A stretch of 64,000 bases of DNA, taken from positions 7,111,493-7,175,492 of the forward strand of contig NC_133287.1 in NCBI RefSeq assembly GCF_005239225.2, read 5' to 3'. The first letter of the stretch is position 1, and each line of letters starts with the position of its first letter. Position numbers and translations under genes: made by a program. Shown here one piece after another: positions 55,251 to 64,000 of this stretch. This stretch comes from Populus alba. Lineage: Eukaryota > Streptophyta > Magnoliopsida > Malpighiales > Salicaceae. The notes under the pieces are model-generated. The model worked only from the letters and a program-made list of their open reading frames with translations. It was not told where the DNA came from and did no database searches.

Positions 55251-58200
55251 ATGGAAACCGCCACCGCGCGCAGCCACAACCCTAAACGGAAACGCGACGC
55301 CACCTCTCCTCCTCCACCATATTCCAACGGCGAAACCACCACCGAAGAAATCGACCTCTCTCTCCTCGACGCAATAGAAAAATCCCAATCCTTGTCAAAG
55401 TCCCAACCCATAGAAACCCTAGATCCCAAAACCCTTAAAAAACTAATCCTCTCCTTCGAACGCAAATACAAAGAAAACATCGAGTCCCGCCTCAAATACC
55501 CTGACCAGCCGGAAAAATTCGCCGATTCCGAAATTGACCTCCATAACGAGCTCCACAAACTCAAAATACTCTCCTCTGCACCGGAACTTTACCCCGATTT
55601 AATAAACCTAAACACCATTCCTTCCGTTTTATCCCTATTATCACATGAAAATACCGATATTGCCATCGATGTTATTCAGTTATTACAAGACCTAACCGAC
55701 GAGGATGTAGTAGAAATGAGCAACGAGAACGAAGAGGAGTCGATGAAGGCTCTGGTTAACACGCTTATCGAGAACAATGTGTTGGAATTGTTAGTGCATA
55801 ATTTGCAGAGGTTGTCGGATTCCGATGATCAAGACGAAATGGCGGCGGTTTATAACACATTGGCGACGGTGGAGAACATGATTGAGGTGGAGCCGAAGGT
55901 GGCGGAGATGATTTGTGAGAAAACGAGGGTTTTGAAGTGGTTGTTGGGGAAGTTGAAGGTGAGGGAGTTTGATAGTAATAAGCAGTATGCGGCGGAGATT
56001 TTGTCGATTTTGTTGCAGAATAGTGAGGCAAATCAGAAGAAATTGGGGCAAATGAACGGGGTTGATGTGGTTTTGCAGGCGGTTGCGATGTATAAGAGTA
56101 AGGACCCGAAGAGTGGGGACGAGGAGGAAATGGTGGAGAATTTGTTTGATTGTCTGTGTTGTTTGTTAATGCCTTTGGAGAACAAGGAGAGGTTTGTGAA
56201 GGCAGAGGGAGTGGAGTTGATGATTATTATTATCAAACAGAAGAAATTGGCTTATGGGTCTGCGATTAGAGCGCTTGATTTTGCTATGACTAATTATCCG
56301 CCGGCATGTGAGAGGTTTGTTGATGTTTTGGGGCTGAAAACTGCTTTTGCTGCCTTCATGGGTAAGGCAAGTTATTTCCTTCTTTTCCCTGATCTCGTGT
56401 TTCCTGCTGGTTTAGTTACATTCATTGGTTAGCTGTACTTTTTATGCTAATGTTAATGCTTGAATATGGATATTGAATTTAGTTAATGAAGGATATGAGA
56501 TTTATATGACACAATGTAACTAAGGTGGTGTAAATTTCGTAGAGTTGGAACAATTTGTGTGATAATTTCGGTCCCTTTTGTTTGATGAAAAGATATTAAA
56601 AAGTTTGGAACTCTAGCTAAAATTTGGGATTCTGCAACACTTTATTGTTGGAGTCTTGTTAAATTTTTTTTTTTTTTTTTTGTGTGGTTGGTTGTGTTAC
56701 TGTTGAAGTAGATTATAGATATGAAAGCACTTGTCTGCGGTGTTTCATGATTGAAGTTTTTCTGTTGTGTTTCAGTTTCTGTTGCTTTCTGAGCTTCAAA
56801 GATCAAACCTTGGCAGTTGATAAAAATATACATGAAGATTATTTATCTCTTCAAGAAATCATCCCTGCATAGATACCCTGCTTCCTTCTCCCCAGACATG
56901 TGTGCATGCATGGTGTTGTCTATTATTGTGATAGACAAACATAGGATTTCCTTCCGTCACTGGTTATTCTCAGTTTCTATAGTTTCACCTTCATTTTCAT
57001 CAACCATGTAGGGATAAGAATGGAGCGTGGGTGTTTATGTCATGTGTCACAGTAGTTGGGAGACCTGTAACATTATTTTCCCACATTTTCTTTATTGTTT
57101 TAAGATGTGCGGAAAATGTTGTTTGAGATTTGTGGTTAATCAAGGGGGGTCTCTAGTTTATTGGAGGCATTCTTGGGAGGTTCTGGAGCATGAAACATTA
57201 TAAGATGTTGCAGTTGCACAGGGTACTGTGTTCAAGAACTTTTAATGATCCCTTTCAGGACAATCACTAGCTAGTTGTCTCAGCTTCTAGTACTTTAAAG
57301 GAGACCTGTCAATCAATATTCAATGGGGCAAAAAATGCCCTAAACTTGGCTGTCTTAGTCTCTTTGTGGATTTCAGCTTCTTGGAACTGTCATTAGCCAC
57401 AATTGGATGGGCTAGAATGCACAAGTTTTCTGATTTTCGTTCTTTTTAATCCCTCTACTTTGTGGAAGATGTCTTGGTTCTCCTTATGTATTTGTGCTCT
57501 TCTTCTCTTCATATAAACCTTCATCTTTTGTTGACATAAAGTATAAGCACATCTTTCATTGCATAATGGAACAGAGGTGCAGTGAAATTGTGATTTGATT
57601 GTGCCATTAATTTGTCTCCGTAGAAGGTAATTGGACTAACATGTTTTTTTTTTGTTACCTTCAATTCTTCAGATTCCCATGAGCAAGAAGAATAAGAAAG
57701 AACGATATCAAGAGGAGTTAGAAGAGCGTGTTATTTCCCTAATTGCATCATTATTTGGTAAGTAGTGAAACTGTTTTAAACATTCTGTTCATGGTTGCTA
57801 GTAGCCAATACTTAAAGCTTCAAGTACCATTTGGTAACCTATAACAGTAATTGGAGTGGATGCAAATGATGCCCCTTTGCGCTTCCTGGTGTTTGGTTAG
57901 CAAACTTAAAATAAAAAAGAACTGGGAATTGAGATTTTGGCATTTTTCTTAGTTGATTGATTCAATACAACATTATAATCTTATAATATACATGATTCTA
58001 TCTATTAATCTGTTGGCTTTCATACATGGTCACGAAGGAGTTGTGGCGTTGTCACCTGATGCAAAGTAAATTAATGTCCAAAAAGAGTTCTAAAAGTTCA
58101 CTTATTGGAGGATTGAGTTTCACTTGGCAAAAGCATAACCGGGCTGAAACCAGTGAATCGAATGGATATTCAGATATCTGTCTACCATCAAATCTGTTAT

Positions 58201-60080
58201 CCCATGGTGTGGTGGGCCAATTATATGATGGTGGTAGAGATTGGTAGACCCAAATTGGAGTCATATATGGTGCTCTTCTATTTGTAATATATGTATGCAA
58301 ACCTTGTTTTCATCATACTGGATTTTATAGCTGTAATATTAAAAGAATTACCTGAAGATCGTACTGGAGTTAAATTGTACACAACTAAATTCACATGAAA
58401 AAAATGAATTATACAAAGAATTTTCAGTTGCTGGATATTATGGTATTCCCCCCCCCCCAAAGAAAACCACAGATGTAATCTATCTTTACTGGTGTTTCTT
58501 TCTTTTCCAGGTGGAATTTTGAGAGGTTCAAGAAGGGAGAGACTGCTAAGTAAATTTGTGGAAAATGAGTGTGAGAAGATAGACCGCCTTATGGAACTCT
58601 ATATAAGGTAATAACCCGCTCAGTTTTTTTGAATTTCTACCTATGGATTTTGAACAGTTGCCCTATTCCTCCACCCGTGTTCCTTTCTACCCTCTTGCTG
58701 CTGCAGAGAAGGCAGGGGTTTTGCTGTAAATTCTGTTTCTAATGTCTATATTCAGACTTTAACACCTGATTAATGATGATCTTTACTCAGATATTCAGAT
58801 AGAGTAAAAGAAGAGACTAAACGAATGGATGAGCTTGAATTGGATGATCTGGAGGTACATCACATTTGCTTGTTTTGTTGTCTTGTCCATATTTGACATT
58901 GAAACCACTTCTTTTACAATGGCTTGTGTGTTATACAGATGGATGGCGATGAAAGATATAATCGAAAACTAGAATCTGGACTGTACACCCTTCAGGTTAG
59001 TTTCTATTCTAGTTGCTTTTGGTCAGAATTGTCTATGGAATTGTTTACTTTGTTAATGGACTTGCACAAGTTGTGGGATATATCATGTAGTTGGTGGTAG
59101 GAAGTTATCATTGATTCATGGCTGTAATTTAGATCTTGCTACTGTAATTCAATCAATATGTAATTTTTAGTTTGAGGTCTTTTTAATTAGCATTGCTATG
59201 GAAAGTTTATATCAAGCACAGATATTGGTCATTTAAAGTAATCTGGAAAAGTTTCTGATAAAAAGTTATCTGGAAAAGTTTCTGATTGAAAAAACCATTT
59301 ATCTGAGTTTCAACATGTTTCTGTCTCTGATTTTCAATAGTTTCGTGCTTTTAATATCTCAGCTCTGTTTTTTTGTTTTAACCTGCAGTCGATAGCCATT
59401 ATTCTGGGCCATCTTTGGTGCTCCGAGTAAGTTTTCCATCAACCATAATTTTATCAGCTCATTAGAGGAGCTTTATTTGTAGGTTATATCTTATCTTAAC
59501 TTTGAATTGTTAAGATGATTTGTGGGTTTTTCTTCAGGCACCCTCGAATGAGAGCAAGGATTGAACTATTATTGAAGCAGCAAAAGCTTACTAAGAGCGA
59601 TGTTAAGGATATACTTCTGGTACGTGCTTTGTAGATACATCTAGATTCTGTCTAGTGACCTGTGTTAAAGGTGATGTCCATTCTTTTAAAACATATTCAG
59701 TTCTTATCTGTGAAGTGAACTTTTGGCACTGTCTGAAAGGAAATTAACAGTTCAGACTATTAAGAACATATTTTCACATTATAAAAGGGTATGGGTGTAG
59801 AATCCATATATGGAATGCCAAAATAGTCATAAATAATCACATTGTATATAAAAGAATGAAATATGTAGGAATGATAGCCTTGAATTACAAATTGTAATTT
59901 TCCATCATTGCACTGCATAAAAACTTCATTGAACTAGCCAGTACCTTTTGTGTGATGCTTCGTTTTATGAATCATATATAGGAATATCATGATAACATTG
60001 GTGACCTCGATGGACCTGAAGAGAAGGAGCGAGTGCAAGCAAGAGTTCTGAAATTTATATCAGCCTTCGAACTTTCATAG
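55251..60080 (+). CDS. CTNNBL1: Beta-catenin-like protein 1 (CTNNBL1) homologue, 545 aa
   Basis: ARM-repeat nuclear protein associated with the Prp19/CDC5L spliceosome complex in animals; the plant counterpart is At3g02710 as I remember. Exons: 55251-56366, 57673-57757, 58511-58607, 58791-58854, 58939-58995, 59389-59426, 59538-59619, 59982-60080 (1638 nt, in phase). A basic nuclear-signal-like PKRKRD is at residues 11-16. The CTNNBL1 N-terminal domain follows (IESRLKYPDQPEKFADSE, HKLKILSSAPELYP), with ARM-like helices and the conserved AVYNTLATVENMIE, YAAEILSILLQNS, FDCLCCLLMP and YGSAIRALDFAMT. Across the exon 1-2 junction AFMGK-IPMSKKNKKERYQ matches the family only if intron 1 starts with GC (AAG/GCAAGT). 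The later ERLLSKFVENECEKIDRLMELYIRY is diagnostic. Start ATG immediately follows the leader. Confidence 0.93.
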
Positions 60081-61287
60081 AGGCCTAGTTTTGTTGATAG
60101 GATCGAAGGTTACTGTTGTAAAATGGTCCAGCCCTCACACTTTCTTAAGAGGCTTAAGATGTTTTGATAGGGTTGAAGCATACTCTTGTAAAATTTCATT
60201 AAGCCGTTTATCAAATGGAGCCCCCATGAAATGGGAAAGTTTAGAAGTGATTATGTGCATTATTATTGTTCAGATGCATCTCTGTAAACTTCTGCATGCT
60301 TGTGGTGGCGCATTCCTATGTGGTTATGAGGTTTCCATGCCTTTCTCTGACTTAAAACAGAAATCTCTTCTCTTCTCTTTTTTTTTTCCTTTTCTTTTCA
60401 ACTCTCCCCTGAACGTAATTTGCCATGGTATGCGAGTGGTATGGATCCCCTTTATATGGTAATAACATACTAGGAAAATGAGCTCTCTCCTTGAAGGATA
60501 AATGGAATCCTAAAGCATCTGTACTATTGTATCCGAGAGTTTCAAATGTCATAAAAATAGATTCTTGATGCTAAATCCAAAATTGTAAAAAAGCTGGAAG
60601 CAATAAATCTCAAGAAATGATATGCTTTACTTTATGACTGCAACTTCAGCTTGAGGCAACTTGCATACGCTGCCAAGGAATCTGCTAGCTTCCTTTCTCT
60701 GTAAAATCATAGTAAGGTAATGAGAAAAGAGAAGTACATGATGTTAATTAAGTGTGTCCCGTTGGTATTTTTTTAACCTAAAATTAATTAACATTATATC
60801 ATCACTATCAAAATTGACAATTCAAGAAAAGTACCATAGGATAGATTCTCAACATTTTTATTTGTTTTGTTTGCAGAACAATTAGCCTGGGATTTTATGG
60901 ATTAGATTGAGAATAGAAACGGTTTAAGCTTTTCAAATGAGTAGCCTGACATAAAATAATTATAAATTTTGATCTGAATGCTAAATAAAACTTAAATTAC
61001 TACCAAAGGAAAGAATATTCGTAGGTTTAGACTTGTTACTCGAATTCGTAACTTTCTCCGCGTCGCAAAGTAAGATAAATTGATTACTACCAAAGGAAAG
61101 AATATTCATAGGGCAATATCAGCAAAATAATGAAAATACAAGCATTTGTGTTGCCTTCACATGAAAGTTAAATAATTTAAGCGATCTTTTAGCTAGAGAT
61201 GAAGAGGCATGCCTCTTTGAAAATAACCTCACTCTCTTCCCGATCATTCTTCCTATCAATCACTTCTCCTTTCCACCCAAAAAGAAA
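60081..61287. other. Spacer between CTNNBL1 and the NB-LRR gene
   Basis: The CTNNBL1 3' UTR probably extends to about 60480. Beyond that AT-rich DNA contains a 25-base direct repeat (ATTACTACCAAAGGAAAG...) at 60996-61020 and 61083-61107, offset 87 bases. The last 100 bases carry a pyrimidine-rich leader for the NB-LRR gene. No other gene seen. Confidence 0.5.
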
Positions 61288-63786
61288 ATGGAAGAATTTG
61301 CAACCGACATTGCGAAATCCCTTTTAGGGAAGTTGGGCTCTTCTGCAATTAAAGAACTTTGTCTGGCATGGGGACTCGAAGCTGAACTTGCACCTCTTGA
61401 AGAGAAATTGTTAGCCATCAATGCAGTTTTGATGGATGCCGAGAAGAAACAGTCTCAGAATGAGAAGATTCGGTTCTGGCTTCAGAAGCTCCGAGGATTC
61501 ATGTATGATGCAGAGGACGCACTGGATGGATTTGAGTGTGAAGATTTGAGAAGGCAAGTGGTGAAAACTACAGGGAGCTGTAGCAGAAAGCTACGCCGCT
61601 TCTTTTCAAGTTCTAACAAGCTTGCATTCCGTTTTAAAATGGGTCATAAAATAAAGGACCTCAACGAAAGGCTAGCCGAGATTGAATCTCTGAAGTCTCT
61701 GCTTGGCCTCACCGAGCAGACTGGTGATCATAGCTCTGTCTTGCCTGAGGAGATATCAGAGATGAAACAATCCTTTGAGAGCTTTTCCGGTCTTATTGGA
61801 AGAGACGAAGACAAGGAATGCATCATCAACGTCTTAGGAGAACCTTTCAAGGTTTATGACGATCATCCCTTTGTCATTCCAATAGTTGGAATGGGTGGTT
61901 TGGGGAAGACTGCTCTTGCCAAATCGGTGTATGATGATGGAAGCGTGGATGCCATTTTTGAGCTGAAGATGCAGGCATGTGTTTCAGATGGATTTGCTGT
62001 CAAACAAGTGATGCAAAAGATGATCAAATCTGCAACTGGGGAAAGATGTAACGACTTGGAAGAGGTTGAACTAAAAGCAAAACTAGAAGCGATTTTGCAT
62101 GGTAGGAAATACTTGCTTATTTTAGATGATGTTTGGAACGAAGACTCCCAGAAGTGGCTCTTGCTGAAGCCTATATTATCAAAAGGTGCACTTGGAAGTA
62201 AGATCATAGTGACCACCAGAAGTAAACGTGTTGCACAGATTATGGGTTCTGCTGGCGCGCACGAGTTAAGTCTTCTTGATCAAAAGGATTGCCTGTCTTT
62301 GTTTTACAAGTGTGCATTTAAGGAAAGGCAGAAGGAGCAACATCCAAATTTGGTAGAAATTGGGAAAGAAATAGTGGGAAAATGCAAGCAAATTCCTCTG
62401 GCAGTAATCAACTTGGGAACTCAACTTTATGGTATAACTGATGAAAGGGAGTGGACACTGGTAAGAGATAGTGAGACCTGGGAAGAGAAGGAGGATGGTA
62501 TTTTACCTGCTTTGAAAATAAGCTATCAACGACTCTCAAATCACTTGAAAAGATGCTTGCTTTATTGCTCGATCTTTCCAAAAGATTATTACTTCACGGA
62601 TGCCATATTGGTGCAGTTTTGGATGGCACAAGGACTGGTTCATCAATCATCACATCCAAGTGAAAACTTGGAAGATGTTGGGATTCGCTATGTGCGTGAG
62701 TTGATCTCAAAATGTTTCTTCCAAGATGTTGACGATTTGTTTTTTGTACTTAGCTTTAAAATGCATGATTTAGTGCATGATCTTGCATCATCATTGGCTC
62801 AAAATGAATGTTCAATCCTACGCTCAAATAACCACCAAGTTTTCAAAACTGCCAGACATTTATCAGTTGTTGACTCTAACTCTTTTTTCCAAGCTCTTCC
62901 TAAGTTCCCAAATGAGATAGAGCGTGTGAGAACGCTTGTTTTTGTAACCAGTCTAGAGGAACCTAGTTGCAGAACGGACTTCGAGAAATGTTTGTCAGGA
63001 TTTAAGCATTTGCGGTCTCTGGAACTAATGGATGCCTGTGAATTTCTGCCGGATAGGATTGGCTCCCTGAAAGAGTTGAGATATCTGAATTTGCTTGATA
63101 ATTCAAAGCTGAAAAGATTCCCAAAATCTATTTTCAAGTTACAAAATTTGCAGGCTCTGATTCTAGGTGATGGATTGGAAGAGCTGCCAACGGATGTGAG
63201 GTACTTGATCAGCCTTAGATTGTTATTTCTAACCACCAAGCAGAAGCGGTTGCTAGAAGGTGGAGTTGGGCGCTTGGGGAGTCTTCAAATTTTATCGATT
63301 TTTGACTGTGAAAATCTTGAATATTTGTGTGAAGATATGCAAGGTCTTAAAAGTCTTCGGAAATTATGCATTGTAGAGTGTAAAAACTTGATCTCTTTGC
63401 CACGAAGTATGAAATACCTAACTACACTTGAGTATTTGAGTATTCTGTTATGTGAAAAGCTTGATCTGATGACAATAGAGGAAGAGCAAGAGGAGGGATT
63501 TAAGCCACTTAACCTTCAGACTCTATATTTTATAACGTTACCAGCAACGCGAGCAGTACCAAAACAGTTTCTTCAAGGATCTGCAGGCTCCTTACAAACA
63601 TTTGCAATCGGAGACTGTCCAAACATCATAGAATTGCCAGAGTGCACCGGCAATCTGAAGAAACTTCAAAAGCTTGAGATCTGGATGTGTCCAAGTCTGA
63701 GCGAAAGGTGCCAAAGGGAAACAGGAGAAGATTGGCCCAAGATTGCTCATGTCCCTCAGATTGAAGTTGACCATGTAAACATTTAA
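61288..63786 (+). CDS. CC-NB-LRR disease-resistance protein, RGA-like, single exon, 832 aa
   Basis: Intracellular immune receptor class. Uninterrupted frame with no introns. Coiled-coil N-terminus with an EDVID-type motif (MYDAEDALDGFE, about 72-83). NB-ARC landmarks: P-loop GMGGLGKT 201-208, kinase-2 LLILDDVW 276-283, GSKIIVTTRS, the GLPL position read as QIPL (368-371), RNBS-D CLLYCSIFPKDYYF from 423, and MHD 492-494 in MHDLVHDLA. About 10-11 degenerate leucine-rich repeats follow (about 540-815), several with the 'LxxLxxLxIxxCxxL' pattern. The protein is shorter than many RGA types, which run beyond 1000 residues, because it has few LRRs. It stops cleanly with TAA and no frameshift. The start is the first ATG after a pyrimidine-rich leader. 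Confidence 0.93.
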   Translation: MEEFATDIAKSLLGKLGSSAIKELCLAWGLEAELAPLEEKLLAINAVLMDAEKKQSQNEKIRFWLQKLRGFMYDAEDALDGFECEDLRRQVVKTTGSCSRKLRRFFSSSNKLAFRFKMGHKIKDLNERLAEIESLKSLLGLTEQTGDHSSVLPEEISEMKQSFESFSGLIGRDEDKECIINVLGEPFKVYDDHPFVIPIVGMGGLGKTALAKSVYDDGSVDAIFELKMQACVSDGFAVKQVMQKMIKSATGERCNDLEEVELKAKLEAILHGRKYLLILDDVWNEDSQKWLLLKPILSKGALGSKIIVTTRSKRVAQIMGSAGAHELSLLDQKDCLSLFYKCAFKERQKEQHPNLVEIGKEIVGKCKQIPLAVINLGTQLYGITDEREWTLVRDSETWEEKEDGILPALKISYQRLSNHLKRCLLYCSIFPKDYYFTDAILVQFWMAQGLVHQSSHPSENLEDVGIRYVRELISKCFFQDVDDLFFVLSFKMHDLVHDLASSLAQNECSILRSNNHQVFKTARHLSVVDSNSFFQALPKFPNEIERVRTLVFVTSLEEPSCRTDFEKCLSGFKHLRSLELMDACEFLPDRIGSLKELRYLNLLDNSKLKRFPKSIFKLQNLQALILGDGLEELPTDVRYLISLRLLFLTTKQKRLLEGGVGRLGSLQILSIFDCENLEYLCEDMQGLKSLRKLCIVECKNLISLPRSMKYLTTLEYLSILLCEKLDLMTIEEEQEEGFKPLNLQTLYFITLPATRAVPKQFLQGSAGSLQTFAIGDCPNIIELPECTGNLKKLQKLEIWMCPSLSERCQRETGEDWPKIAHVPQIEVDHVNI

Positions 63787-64000
63787 GAAACATCTTAATA
63801 GGTTTCTCTTTCGCTACACGTTGTGTCATTTTTCTCCCCGTGTGTTGTTCAATAAGTATGCGATGCTTGTGTTTTGGAGCTGTAGATTCAATGGAAAACC
63901 AGCTTTACCAGAGCAAGAAGAGCGAGCTGGTATGATATTGCATTCTGATTAAAAGTTAACTGATTCATCCAGTAAGATACTAAGATTTCTTTGAACTTGC
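63787..64000. other. Downstream of the NB-LRR gene to the window edge
   Basis: Probably 3' UTR and flanking DNA. No second coding frame is visible. A gene continuing beyond the edge cannot be excluded. Confidence 0.4.

Noticed and set aside
55765..56051. Pro/Ser-rich minus-strand ORFs across CTNNBL1 exon 1
   Set aside because: Shadow frames of the conserved ARM-repeat exon.

Overview
This window looks like nuclear DNA of a woody eudicot, most likely a Salicaceae tree such as Populus. The evidence is intron-rich genes with plant splice signals, very AT-rich spacers, tRNA-derived SINEs, Tourist-like MITEs and plant-only receptor families (LRK10L, WAKL, CC-NB-LRR). The genus is an inference from the overall repeat style; no search was run. 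Exon borders were read by eye from splice signals, reading phase and family similarity. Every multi-exon model given here closes in frame.

Layout. 1-9.5 kb: a possible gene tail, a degenerate repeat array, then ZPR1 (minus, 16 exons). 9.5-12 kb: a spacer with a SINE and an orphan exon-like ORF. 12-17.3 kb: a PRP38-family splicing factor with an RS-like tail (SRL1-like, minus). 17.3-27.2 kb: a gene-free block with MITE-like and hAT-like repeats and a second copy of the degenerate array. 27.2-31.6 kb: a peroxisomal PAO4-type polyamine oxidase (plus), with two overlapping upstream ORFs in its leader and one GC-AG intron. 34.5-49.5 kb: a direct duplication of a double-domain DJ-1 gene (DJ1D type, minus). 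The copies are separated by a non-autonomous LTR retrotransposon, a SINE and fragments of three resistance-type genes. Copy 1 also carries a WAK-like gene fragment in an intron and a MITE downstream, both absent from copy 2. 50-52.9 kb: an intact LRK10L-type receptor kinase (plus). 53-54.8 kb: a cluster of MITE-like repeats. 55.2-60.1 kb: CTNNBL1-like spliceosome-associated protein (plus), with a GC donor 5 nt downstream of a competing GT donor. 61.3-63.8 kb: a single-exon CC-NB-LRR gene (plus).

How the genes relate. ZPR1, the PRP38 factor and CTNNBL1 are housekeeping genes (nuclear trafficking and splicing). PAO4 and DJ-1 act in polyamine back-conversion and carbonyl or oxidative stress. LRK10L and the CC-NB-LRR are surface and intracellular immune-type receptors, and the fragments around them suggest birth-and-death turnover. 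DJ1D next to CTNNBL1 also matches neighbouring Arabidopsis loci (At3g02720 and At3g02710, from memory). I found no single wholly new system. The observations most worth checking are the overlapping uORFs of PAO4, the GT/GC donor competition in CTNNBL1, and the WAKL fragment in the DJ-1 intron with its empty-site counterpart.
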